DNA of 64,000 nt from positions 1 through 64,000 of the forward strand of contig NZ_FNIE01000001.1 of assembly GCF_900103985.1 (NCBI RefSeq), given 5' to 3'. The notes below the pieces were generated by a model. The model had not been told where the DNA came from, ran no database searches, and saw only the letters and a list, made by a program, of their open reading frames with translations. This document shows, piece by piece, positions 9,532 to 17,112 of the stretch. The position numbers and the translations under genes were made by a program. This stretch comes from Actinacidiphila guanduensis (GTDB lineage: Bacteria; Actinomycetota; Actinomycetes; Streptomycetales; Streptomycetaceae). Every line of letters begins with the position of its first letter. Positions within the stretch are counted from its first letter, which is position 1.

Positions 9532-9954
9532 TCAGGAGCCGAAGGTGTTGCGCATGGTGTTGTGATCACCGAACTGTGCCGCCGTCGGGCCGTGGAAGGT
9601 GCTGCCCTGCACGGTGCCGATGTCTCGCTGCTGAGCGAGCGCGTCCGCTACATCGGCCAGGGCTTCCGCCAGCACGGCGGCGAACGCACCGTCCTGCCCT
9701 GCGACTTGCTCCAGCACCGCTTCCACGCTCGCACGCGTGCGATCAGTGGGCTGCCGACGGCCCGACTCGGCCTCCTCGACCACCCGTTCGAGCGCGGAGG
9801 CCGTGTCAGGCCGTCCCGCGACGAGCTCGAAGAGGCGTCGCAGTCGCGTGTCCACGACACGGTCCACTTCCGTCCCCGCCTGTTCGGAGGCATGCTGTCC
9901 CCGCCGCAGGACCCATGCCAGCAGATACCCGGCCACCAGATCGATGCCCAGCAT
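9532..9954 (-). CDS. Small membrane-helix effector with C-terminal amyloid-like motif, partner of the NLR
   Basis: Start chosen at ATG 9954, preceded by GGGAGG; longer frames upstream are non-protein-like. The 140-residue product begins with a hydrophobic helix (residues 2-17, LGIDLVAGYLLAWVL) and continues as a charged helical domain (~25-110). It ends with GSTFHGPTAAQFGDHN plus TMRNTF (116-138). In the 24-residue stretch, 14 positions are identical to the N-terminal motif of the adjacent NLR. The AQFG core resembles RHIM/BASS-type amyloid motifs. The layout (membrane-active N-terminus, amyloid tail, next to an NLR) is that of Bell-type effectors described for NLR-associated amyloid signalling in bacteria and fungi. 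A membrane-damaging role is inference. Confidence 0.8.
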   Translation of the reverse strand: MLGIDLVAGYLLAWVLRRGQHASEQAGTEVDRVVDTRLRRLFELVAGRPDTASALERVVEEAESGRRQPTDRTRASVEAVLEQVAGQDGAFAAVLAEALADVADALAQQRDIGTVQGSTFHGPTAAQFGDHNTMRNTFGS

Positions 9955-10122
9955 CCCGCCTCCCAAAGTTGCCCGAACCTCCGCGATTCGAAGGTAACCC
10001 GTCAGACGGGGAGGCGTGCCTCTTCCTCTTCGTCCCGCGCCCCGGACGAAGTGCCGCACCGCCACGCGCCGCCCCACGGCCCTCACCCGCAACGCGCGAT
10101 AGCACGGCCGCCCGGCGGGAGC

Positions 10123-10332
10123 GTTGAGATCCGTGCCGAGAGTGGCTCGGTTGCCGCGCAGCGGATCGGCGACGTTCACCAACACTTCCATCCCCCTGTA
10201 CGGAAGGCAGTGTCGTGGCCGCGAATGGTGGGGGTGATCCCACCGCAAGCCGATGCGTTTCAGGACTATGCCGAGCGCTCCCGGCTTCGGACCGCGACCG
10301 CCGACGGCGGGACCGTGGCACTGTGCCAGGTT
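10123..10332 (+). pseudogene. Remnant of a second NLR (amyloid motif plus start of NB-ARC)
   Basis: The + frame reads VEIRAESGSVAAQRIGDVH then QHFHPP, followed by MVGVIPPQADAFQDYAERSR and GGTVALCQV. It aligns with residues ~10-73 of the neighbouring NLR (VGVVPLRARSFQHRAEADR, VVLCQL) and stops exactly where the P-loop should start. The first codon is GTT, so no start codon is left. It is therefore a truncated leftover of an NLR with a different amyloid-type N-terminus, on the opposite strand. The remainder of the 9955-10601 gap shows no gene; near 10484-10530 it holds two similar segments beginning CACTGAAACTTGACCG and CACTGAACATCGACCG. Confidence 0.65.
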
Positions 10333-10601
10333 TCGCCCAATTTCACGCCAATACAGGAGGGTTCGGAGCAAGGAGCCGAGAACCGGGCCGGTCACGGACC
10401 CGCTTGCACCCGCCCCCATTCACCCCCGTTCCACAGCTGCGACCTGCAGCATCGCTGCCCGTGGAACGCCAGGCGCCCGATGACACTGAAACTTGACCGA
10501 TTGCCACTGAACATCGACCGGTGCGGGATGGTGACGGACGAGCGATCCGCGCGGACAGAAAATCGTGTGACCTCGGTCGCGCCGCGCCCGGACAATGACT
10601 C

Positions 10602-11261
10602 ATGCTGACGGACCACTGGCCCCTGCTGGGACTGCGTCTGAACACCCCCCGCCTTGTACTGCGGCTGCCCTCCGAACAGGAGTTGGGCCAACTGGCCGAC
10701 CTGGCGGCCGAAGGCGTCCACGAGCCGGACCGGATGCCGTTCATCGTCCCCTGGACCGATCTGCCGCCGGCGCAAAGAGCGCGCTCGGTGGTGCAGCACC
10801 ACTGGCTGCGGCGGGGGAACTGGGCCCCGGACAACTGGGCACTGAACCTCGCCGTCTTCGAGGACGGCCGCGTCGTCGGCCTGCAGGAGATCGCCGCTCG
10901 TGACTTCGCCGTGCTGAGGCAGGTCAACACGGCCTCCTGGCTCGGCCTGCGTCACCAGCGCCAGGGGATCGGGACCGAGATGCGCGCCGCAGTTCTGCAT
11001 CTGGCCTTCGCCGGCCTGGACGCACTGGAGGCACTGTCAGGCGCCTTCGAGGACAACCCCACCTCATTCGCCGTGTCCAAGAAGCTCGGGTACGAACACG
11101 ACGGCGTCGAGCAGCACAACATCCGTGGCCGACGCGCGACAATGCGACGCCTGCGGTTGACCCGGCCCGAGTGGGAGGCGCACAAGCACATCTCCACCAC
11201 GGTCACCGGTCTCGCACCCTGCCTGCCGCTCTTCGGCCTGCCGGGCGCGACAACAGCCTGA
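10602..11261 (+). CDS. GNAT-family N-acetyltransferase
   Basis: The 219-residue protein has the RimJ/RimL-type GNAT pattern: LNTPRLVLRLPSEQELGQLA at the N-terminus, a central strand ALNLAVFEDGRVVGLQEI, and the acetyl-CoA loop LGLRHQRQGIGTEMRAAVL. DNPTSFAVSKKLGYEHDG follows. It would transfer an acetyl group from acetyl-CoA to an amine on a small molecule or protein N-terminus; the substrate is unknown. There is no clear RBS before the ATG, and a -10-like GACAAT lies close by, so the mRNA may be leaderless. It is an isolated gene between two remnants. Confidence 0.88.
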   Translation: MLTDHWPLLGLRLNTPRLVLRLPSEQELGQLADLAAEGVHEPDRMPFIVPWTDLPPAQRARSVVQHHWLRRGNWAPDNWALNLAVFEDGRVVGLQEIAARDFAVLRQVNTASWLGLRHQRQGIGTEMRAAVLHLAFAGLDALEALSGAFEDNPTSFAVSKKLGYEHDGVEQHNIRGRRATMRRLRLTRPEWEAHKHISTTVTGLAPCLPLFGLPGATTA

Positions 11262-11531
11262 GTCACCGCCACCGAACCCGAACCGGCCAAACCTCACGGG
11301 CAAACGGTCAAGGTCCGGTGGCACCGGACACCAGGCGCCCCGGCCCGGTCCGGTTTTCCACCCACAGAATCAAACGGAATATCGAACTACATTGGGGTTG
11401 TGAGCAAGGAAACGAAGGGCGAGGACACGGTAGGGGGCGCCCAGAAGCAGCAGACACCGGAGACGCCACAGACCGTTCAAGCGGATCAGGCGGATCAGCC
11501 GCAGGACCGGCCCGACCCGCCCGCGCCGCAG

Positions 11532-11980
11532 GCCTTCTCAAAACGCTGCGCGAGCACGATCCCGACTTCGTCCTCCTGGACGGAACGCTCGCCGAATGCG
11601 ACCGCGTCGGCCGCAGCCGCGCCGACTACTCCGCCAAGCACCGCCGCCACGGCGTGAATGTCCAGGCCGTCACCGACCCCGACGGCCACGTGCTGTGGAC
11701 CTCCCCGCCCTGCCCGGCCGCACCCACGACCTGGCCTCTGCCCGCACCCACCGCATCATCCGGATCTGCGAACGCCAAGGCGTCCCGATCCTTGCCGACC
11801 GCGCCTACCGGGGCGCCGGCCCATGGCTCACCACCGGGCTCAACCGACCACCCGACGGGGAACTCAGCCCCACCCAGCACACCGTCAACCGTGCCCTCCG
11901 CCACCGCCGGAAAAGTCGCCGCCACCCCCGCCGTGGTCAAAATAGGGACCGCCATAGCCGGATTCGCGGTGGTGGCTCAC
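11532..11980 (+). pseudogene. Degraded DDE transposase (HARBI1/DDE_4-like)
   Basis: One frame reads LKTLREHDPDFVLLDGTLAE and SAKHRRHGVNVQAVTDPDG. A second frame, after a shift near 11700, continues PALPGRTHDLASARTHRII, CERQGVPILADRAYRGAGPW and LSPTQHTVNRALRHRRKS. These are the middle blocks of transposases common in Streptomyces. The N-terminal third and the C-terminal Glu region are gone and no inverted repeats were found, so it is a relic. The 270 bp before it hold only the 3' region of the GNAT gene and a low-complexity stretch. Confidence 0.75.
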
Positions 11981-12012
11981 CGTGCACCTCGCCTTCGCAT
12001 GAGCCGGAGCAG

Positions 12013-12270
12013 CTACCCGATCCAGACGACCGAGACCACGTACAGGCGCCCGGCGCTGCGGTTGATCCAGTACACGGCGGTCAGCTGGCCGACGGCGGCC
12101 GCGCGGACGTCCTCGCCCTCCAGGTCGCCGGCGTCCATCGGTGGCCAGGTCCACGGGTCGCGGCCGGCGATGTCCAGGACGTCGCGCAGCATCTCCACCG
12201 CATGCGGCGGTAGTTCGGTGATGGTCTTGGCGGCCTGTGGGGAGAGGCGGGCCGGCCACAGGCTGCTCAC
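12013..12270 (-). CDS. RelE/ParE-type toxin-like protein
   Basis: 85 residues starting at GTG 12270, which overlaps the stop of the preceding gene as GTGA (translational coupling). The sequence LSPQAAKTITELPPHAVEML, then VGQLTAVYWINRSAGRLYVV and SVVWIG, has the small RelE/ParE toxin fold pattern: two helices, then beta strands ending in a hydrophobic strand. It follows a DUF6247-like gene, which would be the antitoxin-like partner. Toxin activity is inferred from fold and gene order. Confidence 0.65.
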   Translation of the reverse strand: MSSLWPARLSPQAAKTITELPPHAVEMLRDVLDIAGRDPWTWPPMDAGDLEGEDVRAAAVGQLTAVYWINRSAGRLYVVSVVWIG

Positions 12271-12578
12271 TGGGCGGCCCGCGGCGGCAGCACGTCCTCC
12301 AGTGCGACGCCGTCGGAGTCGTCGTACCCCGAGGCGATGAACGCGTCGACGGCCGGCGTGGCGGCCAGGCGGGCCTGCCAGGTGCGCACGACGTCGTGCA
12401 GGGGGCTGAGGCTGTAGGAGTGCCGGGAGTCCTCGAGGGCGCGTGCCCAGTCGGCCTCGAACGCCGGCACCCACCGGCCCGCGCGGCGGTCGGCGCGCAG
12501 CGCCTCCAACAGCCGCGCGGCAGCCGCCGGAGCCGGGGGCGTGGCCGACGGCAGAGCGTGGTCGGGAGTCGCGCTCAT
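12267..12578 (-). CDS. DUF6247-like protein, probable partner of the RelE-like gene
   Basis: Start at ATG 12578 (MSATPDHALP), with RBS CTGGAGG; a longer frame to 12614 adds no conserved sequence. The 103-residue protein contains RRAGRWVPAFEADWARALED, SYSLSPLHDVVRTWQARLA and a C-terminal FIASGYDDSDGVALEDVLPP. This composition matches the DUF6247-type proteins seen in streptomycetes next to small RelE-like genes. It would act as antitoxin or regulator of the downstream toxin-like protein, by analogy with other pairs. Confidence 0.65.
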   Translation of the reverse strand: MSATPDHALPSATPPAPAAAARLLEALRADRRAGRWVPAFEADWARALEDSRHSYSLSPLHDVVRTWQARLAATPAVDAFIASGYDDSDGVALEDVLPPRAAQ

Positions 12579-12657
12579 CGAGGCCTCCAGAGGGGCGTTG
12601 CGGGCTGCTGCCACGGTAGCGGCCCCGCGGGGCCGCCCGTGCCCCCTTGGCCGGACA

Positions 12658-12882
12658 TCATGGCCCCAGCCGAGGCTGTTCCTCCCCGGGCGCTGCCGAC
12701 GGGGCGGCCCGCGTGCTGCGGGAGCCGGCCAAGCGCTCGCGGTGCAGGCGCCGCTCGCGCCACCAAGCCAGCCGGTCGGCGGACTCCTGCGGGAAGACCG
12801 AGCGGACGATGACGGCGACCGCGCCGGGCAGCGACAGCACCAGCACCGCCCACCACGGACCTCCTGCCGCGAGCAGACTCAC
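12658..12882 (-). CDS. Small membrane protein
   Basis: 74 residues beginning at GTG 12882, which overlaps the previous gene's stop as GTGA. There is one membrane helix at residues ~8-30 (PWWAVLVLSLPGAVAVIV), then a basic/amphipathic tail (RLAWWRERRLHRERLAG). It is second gene of the four-gene leftward operon. Function unknown; small helices like this are frequent in the transfer regions of Streptomyces elements. Confidence 0.65.
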   Translation of the reverse strand: MSLLAAGGPWWAVLVLSLPGAVAVIVRSVFPQESADRLAWWRERRLHRERLAGSRSTRAAPSAAPGEEQPRLGP

Positions 12883-13184
12883 CGGCCTATCCCCCGGGCC
12901 GTCGGCAAGGCCTGCGCGGCCTTGGCGGCCGCGGCGCGCTCGCAGTGCCGGGCGCCGAGCCGCTTGAGCTTGTGCCGGACCCGCTCGCCATAGCCCTGTG
13001 GCAGGCCCGCGCCAGCCGCGGCCTGCTCCCAGCCTTCCCCGTCGACCGCCCACCGCAGGGCGACTTCGGCCTCCGGGCCGGCCAAGCCGCGCAGGACCGG
13101 CTCCAGGCGGTCGTCGCGGAACAGCCTGCGCTCATGGGCCAAGTCGGCCCGTAAGGCGGGGCGGTCGGTGTGCAGCGTCGTCAT
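12879..13184 (-). CDS. Hypothetical protein, first gene of the toxin/antitoxin-like operon
   Basis: The start is ATG 13184 with a strong GAGGAGG RBS. The 101-residue product is helical and charged (RADLAHERRLFRDDRLEPVL, then GYGERVRHKLKRLGARHCER). The block GYGERVRHKLKRLG resembles the recognition end of small sigma- or HTH-type proteins, but no family is firmly recognised. A 14-bp palindrome lies 22 bp upstream of its start, so this operon is probably repressed by a dimeric regulator, possibly this protein itself. Confidence 0.65.
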   Translation of the reverse strand: MTTLHTDRPALRADLAHERRLFRDDRLEPVLRGLAGPEAEVALRWAVDGEGWEQAAAGAGLPQGYGERVRHKLKRLGARHCERAAAAKAAQALPTARGIGR

Positions 13185-13206
13185 AGTGGTCGTCCTCCTC
13201 TGTCGC

Positions 13207-13220
13207 TTAGGTGCACCTAA
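13207..13220. promoter_or_regulatory. Perfect palindromic operator TTAGGTGCACCTAA
   Basis: This 14-bp perfect palindrome lies between the likely promoter and the RBS of the operon starting at 13184. Its half-sites TTAGGT/ACCTAA recall iron-box half-sites, but the spacing is shorter than the 19-bp DtxR/IdeR consensus, so that assignment is not made. Confidence 0.7.
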
Positions 13221-13579
13221 CGACTGGAATCCGGACAGAATTGCCAAGCATCGCGCTGGATTCAACCGATGTGGTGGCCGGGCCGCCAGGCTTGCGGAGG
13301 CAGGCAGAAGCCAGGGCGGATCGCTGGGAGGAACGAACCGGGGACCGTGAAGTAACAGGGCGCAGCCACCGCCGAGGATGGGCGGGGCGGGCAGCACGAA
13401 GCCCCGGGCCGCCGTGGGGGCGTATGGCGCCGGGGCTTCGGGAGTGGGGGGATCGCGGTGTCCAACGAGCCGGGGCCGGGATGGTTACGAGGCGGCAGGC
13501 TCCGGGCTGAGGTGATGTGCGAGCAGCGGCCGGGCCCCGCGCGGTGTTCACGGGCGGTGAGACCCGGGCGGGTGTAACG

Positions 13580-13808
13580 CTGTCACGCTCAACTCCGAAG
13601 TGCCCGGATCGGCCCTCCCGGCGGGCGATCCCGGCGAGCGTGACACCCGACCCTGACCGTCGTCCCACCCGCCGGGCACGTCCACGATGCCCATTGACCT
13701 GCAGTTTCAGTCATCCGCGCGGCTAGGTGATGATGCAACGCGGAGTGTCACGCTCCCGGGCGGCGCAATGCTCACTCTGCGTCAGCGGGACAGCGGACGT
13801 GACACCCG
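13580..13808. repeat. Four inverted/direct copies of a TGTCACGCTC-like element
   Basis: Copies: CTGTCACGCTC (13580-13590), GAGCGTGACACCC (13636-13648, inverted), GAGTGTCACGCTCCC (13744-13758) and CGTGACACCCG (13797-13807, inverted, partial). They make two inverted pairs in 230 bp of otherwise gene-free DNA (13185-14009). The arrangement suggests a protein-binding locus: operator array, replication or transfer site. Confidence 0.6.
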
Positions 13809-14009
13809 TCCCGTAGGGCGGTGGGTGCCGGTCCCTGCAGGCCGCGCAGCTCCTTGCGTGTGCGCGCTCGAATTGCCCGAGCCGCCCAGGGGCTGTCGAC
13901 CTGAGCGGCCTCCGCCCGGGTGGAGGCACGCCGGACCCGCCTGGTAGAGCGCGTCGGCCTCTCACGCGAAATACTCTCAGTGGCCCACCTAACACGGAGA
14001 GGCGTCACC

Positions 14010-14174
14010 ATGGAGAAGTACCACTGCGCAGTCTGCGGAAACCCTTATGACCCCGCGTCGGGCGATCCAGACACGGGAGTGGAGCCTGGCACCCCCTTCG
14101 AGGACGTCTCGGAGGACTGGGGCTGCCCGGTCTGTGGCAGCCCCAAGGAGGACTTCGCGCCCTACACCGACTAG
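14010..14174 (+). CDS. Rubredoxin
   Basis: 54 residues from the ATG at 14010 (RBS GGAGAG); an upstream extension in frame is not conserved. Two CxxC iron-binding knuckles are visible: [16 protein letters not shown] (residues ~4-19) and [13 protein letters not shown] (~38-50). The intervening segment [11 protein letters not shown] is typical of rubredoxins. It is a small cytoplasmic one-electron carrier holding one Fe(Cys)4 centre, usually feeding alkane hydroxylases or reductive detoxification enzymes. Here no such partner lies next to it, so it is an orphan electron carrier. Confidence 0.93.
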   Translation: MEKYHCAVCGNPYDPASGDPDTGVEPGTPFEDVSEDWGCPVCGSPKEDFAPYTD

Positions 14175-14296
14175 CCGCGCTCCCAGGCCCCGCTCGCCGG
14201 CGGGCGCCTGAATGTCGACGGCGGCCCGGCCCTGCGCGGTCTCCACCCGGGTGTGCCCTCAGCCGACACCGTCGTCCACGCCGCGCCGACCGGCGC

Positions 14297-14600
14297 TCAC
14301 AACGCCCGTCCGGCGGCGGGGTCAAGGAACGCGACCAGGTCCGCGGCGGCCTCGGGGTCGGCGGCCGCGAGACGGCCGGCGAACGCCAGCTCGTCGACGT
14401 CGATGTCGCTACCGGGCTGGAGGCGGGCGAGGGCAGCCAGCAGCGCGGCGTGGGTGGGGATCGGGCGCGGCAGGAGGCCGGCGGCGGCCTGGCGGCCTGG
14501 CGGGCGGCAGGGTCGGCGTAGTGGCCGCGGCCGGCGGCCAGGGCGTGAGCGAAGCAGGCGTCGACTCGGTAATTCGGTGAGCCAGGTATGGCAGCTCTGC
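14297..14600 (-). pseudogene. Frameshifted coding remnant, family not recognised
   Basis: One minus frame reads YRVDACFAHALAAGRGHYAD then PAARQAA. After a frameshift another reads GLLPRPIPTHAALLAALARL, QPGSDIDVDELAFAGRLAAA and ADLVAFLDPAAGRAL, stopping at 14297. Composition and codon bias are protein-like, but no single open frame or start joins them. It may be the tail of a gene lost to rearrangement. Confidence 0.4.
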
Positions 14601-14612
14601 CGGGCGGCCTGC

Positions 14613-14813
14613 TCAGGAACTGAAATCTATGAACTCCACATCGGTGAAGACCACGTCCGGCCCTCCCGCCCTCGAGTCGAAATTCCGGAAGTAGGCGTGC
14701 CCGAGGGCCTTCGCGACCAGCTCCTGCAACTCGGCATCGGTCGCGCCCCGCTCGCGGGCGACGAGGATCCGGCGCGTATCGTCGGGTGCGATCGTCTGGA
14801 TGATCAGCCACAT
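14613..14813 (-). CDS. Short hypothetical protein or 3' remnant of a larger gene
   Basis: The ATG frame of 66 residues (MWLIIQTIAPDDTRRILVAR, later AYFRNFDSRAGGPDVVFTDV) has a clean alpha/beta pattern. The same frame continues upstream of the ATG with coding-like sequence (GGLRIEARAQFGLRTALG), but no start codon is evident there. It could be a short protein or, more likely, the 3' end of a truncated gene. No RBS stands out before the ATG. Confidence 0.45.
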   Translation of the reverse strand: MWLIIQTIAPDDTRRILVARERGATDAELQELVAKALGHAYFRNFDSRAGGPDVVFTDVEFIDFSS

Positions 14814-15404
14814 GTGCGGGTCGTCGGTGGAGCCGAGCGCGGTCCGGAGCCCGAACTGGGCGCGCGCCTCGATCCGCAGACCGCCGGTGGTGGCGGCCTG
14901 CGGCCAGCGCCGCGGTGCAGGACGCGCGCGCTGATCACGACCATGCCCGCCGGGAGTTGACCGACCGTGAGCGGCGCCTCAAGGACTCGCGGGCCGCGGC
15001 CGCCGAAGCGCAGCAGCCCTTGGGCCGGGCCGTCGACCGGGAGGCTCAGGCGCGCCACGCCGTCGACGAAGCCGAGACGGACGCCCGCCGCACCGGCCGG
15101 CAACTGCGCCGACGACGTGTGGCAGGCCCGGCAGCGCCTCCGAGCGGGCCACCGTCGCCTGCGCGTCCTTGGCGTGGACGGTCGCAAAGCCCAGCTCCTC
15201 GGCCGGAGCGAAGCACCGCTCGGCGCGGCCTGCGGATCCAGCACTTCAGCACCAGGGCGAAGCTCTCCCGCTTGCGCAGGCCGTGCCGCTCGGAGATCAC
15301 CACCGTGTCGCACCGCTCGTCAAGGGCGTAGGCGTCGTGGAGGTTCCACGGGGCCCAGGCCCACCGGGTTCGGCACGATGCCCGCGAGCCGTTCGGTGAG
15401 CTGT
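14814..15404. other. Degenerate stretch with coding debris
   Basis: No intact gene. The minus strand around 15230-15400 carries the fragment AWAPWNLHDAYALDERCDTV then VISERHGLRKRESFALVLKC. The + strand at 14915-15120 has a charged, coiled-coil-like frame (RRELTDRERRLKDSRAAAAE). Both are cut by stops or frameshifts and neither is recognised. Confidence 0.45.
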
Positions 15405-16157
15405 TCAGTTCTGCGCTGTGGGACGGACGACGATCTCGTTGACGTCGATGCCGGGCGCCTGCCCGATCGCGTATCCGATCGCCTCGGCGATCGCCGAGGC
15501 CGGCAGGCCGATCTGTTCCGTCGCGGCGCGTACCGCGCCCTGGACCTGCGGGTCGCCGCCCCTGTCAGCGAGTTCGGACCGGGTGAAACCCGGGCTGATC
15601 ACGGGGACGCGGAGGTCGGTGTTCTCCTGACGCAGGCCCTCGGAGAAGGCTCGGACGGCGAACTTGGTGGCGCAGTAGACCGCCGCCGTCGGGTCGACGC
15701 GGTGGGCTGCCGTCGACGCCACGTTGACGATGTGCCCGCAGCGCCGCTCACGCATGGCGGGCAGCACCGCCGCGACGCCGTGCAGGACGCCTCGCAGATT
15801 GACGTCGATCATCCGGTCCCACTCGTCGAGCCGGAGCGCGGCCACCGGGGACAGCGGCATGACGCCGGCGTTGTTCACGAGGACGTCGATACGGCCATGC
15901 CGCGCGACAAGGCGCGAGACGACGTCCTGCACGTTGCCGCGGTCGGTCACGTCCAGTTCCTCGTGTTCGGCGCTGTGACCCGCCTCGGTGAGATCCCCGA
16001 CCACCTGTGCCAGGCGGTCTCGACGCCGGGCGGCGAGGACGACGTGGTGACCCTGTTCGGCCAGATGCCGGGCGGTGGCCTCGCCGATGCCGCTCGATGC
16101 CCCGGTGACCAGGACGACCTTGGCGTCGGTCGGGATGCGGGTGGGGGATGTGCTCAT
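15405..16157 (-). CDS. Classical short-chain dehydrogenase/reductase
   Basis: 250 residues from ATG 16157 (RBS CCGGAG). It shows the classical SDR signature: cofactor loop TGASSGIGEAT (residues ~18-28), NNAGVM at ~90, active-site Ser in VASTAAH and catalytic YCATK at ~157-161. An NAD(P)-dependent oxidation or reduction of an alcohol/carbonyl is expected; the substrate is unknown. It follows an XRE-family regulator by 47 bp on the same strand, which probably controls it. A second regulator-plus-SDR unit of the same type is found at 44.3-46.2 kb. Confidence 0.9.
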   Translation of the reverse strand: MSTSPTRIPTDAKVVLVTGASSGIGEATARHLAEQGHHVVLAARRRDRLAQVVGDLTEAGHSAEHEELDVTDRGNVQDVVSRLVARHGRIDVLVNNAGVMPLSPVAALRLDEWDRMIDVNLRGVLHGVAAVLPAMRERRCGHIVNVASTAAHRVDPTAAVYCATKFAVRAFSEGLRQENTDLRVPVISPGFTRSELADRGGDPQVQGAVRAATEQIGLPASAIAEAIGYAIGQAPGIDVNEIVVRPTAQN

Positions 16158-16204
16158 GGCGCAACTCCGGGAAGTGAAGGTCGGTCGGCCGACTGCCGAC
16201 GCCG

Positions 16205-17101
16205 TCATTCTTCGGCCGCGCGCCGATGGGAAGAAGGCCGTGTCATCCGGGGTGCCGTACACCCACCCACGGCTGTCATGGCTCCCAGGTACGCCAGCGC
16301 CTCCGCGCTGCGACTTCCCGGCTCGGCCGATCCGACCAGCAGTTCCTGTCCGGGCGCCGCCCGCACGTCGAAGGACTGGTAGGTGAGTTCGATGCGCCCC
16401 ACCATCGGGTGCACGAACACCTTGTACGCCCGCGTGAGGCCGGAGACGACCTGGTCCTCCCACAACGCGCGGAACGGCGCAGACCGGCGGTTCAGGTCCT
16501 CGATGAGCGCGATGATCTCCGGGGCGTCGGGAAAACGCCCGGAATTCAGCCGCAGGGCGTGGACCGTCGCGCCGGCCACCAGCGACCAGTCGGGAAAGAC
16601 CGTCCGGGCCCGGGGATGCGTGAAAAGGATCCGCGGCATGTTCTTCTCGTGACCGAACGGGGACAGGAGCGCCGCGGCGGTGGAGTTCGCGGCGAGGACG
16701 TCGAAAGCGGGACCGAGGACGTAGGCGGCGTCCGCGGGAAACCCGTCCAGCAGGTGCAGCAGCGCGGGATGCACGTGGTTGCGCCCGCTGGGCGCGCCGA
16801 GGGCGGGATCGACCCCGGCCAGCCGGAACACGTGGGAACGCGCGTCGGCGTCCAGCCGCAGTGCCCGGCACAGGGCGACGACGACCTGGGGCGACGGGTT
16901 CGACTCGCGCCCCTGCTCCAGCTTGGTGTAGTAGTCCGCGCTCACCCCGGCGAGCACGGCCACCTCCTCACGCCGTAGTCCTTTGACCCGTCGCCCCGAG
17001 GCAGCCGGCGGAAGACCGACGTCGGAGGGCTCGATGCGCGCGCGGCTCGCCTGCAGGAACGCGCCGAGCGCGTGGTCGGCATGGTCGGGATGTCTGCTCA
17101 C
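16205..17101 (-). CDS. XRE-family regulator with MmyB-like ligand-binding domain
   Basis: 298 residues starting at GTG 17101. The N-terminal HTH (LRREEVAVLAGVSADYYTKL, residues ~44-63) is followed by a ligand-binding MmyB-type domain: GPAFDVLAANSTAAALLSPF, RLNSGRFPDAPEI, and KVFVHPMVGRIELTYQSFDV. Such regulators in actinomycetes usually sit beside a single SDR gene and control it, with a fatty-acid-like ligand suggested by the domain. Here the SDR follows on the same strand. Confidence 0.88.
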   Translation of the reverse strand: MSRHPDHADHALGAFLQASRARIEPSDVGLPPAASGRRVKGLRREEVAVLAGVSADYYTKLEQGRESNPSPQVVVALCRALRLDADARSHVFRLAGVDPALGAPSGRNHVHPALLHLLDGFPADAAYVLGPAFDVLAANSTAAALLSPFGHEKNMPRILFTHPRARTVFPDWSLVAGATVHALRLNSGRFPDAPEIIALIEDLNRRSAPFRALWEDQVVSGLTRAYKVFVHPMVGRIELTYQSFDVRAAPGQELLVGSAEPGSRSAEALAYLGAMTAVGGCTAPRMTRPSSHRRAAEE

Positions 17102-17112
17102 GGTTCACGGTA

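Noticed and set aside
9955..10419. N-terminal extension of the NLR-partner protein
   Set aside because: The open frame upstream of 9954 is Arg/Gly-rich, overlaps the antisense NLR remnant, and the internal ATG at 9954 has a good RBS and a membrane helix at once.
13207..13220. Iron-box (DtxR/IdeR) site
   Set aside because: Half-sites match TTAGGT/ACCTAA but the spacing gives 14 bp instead of 19, and no iron genes follow; kept only as a generic operator.
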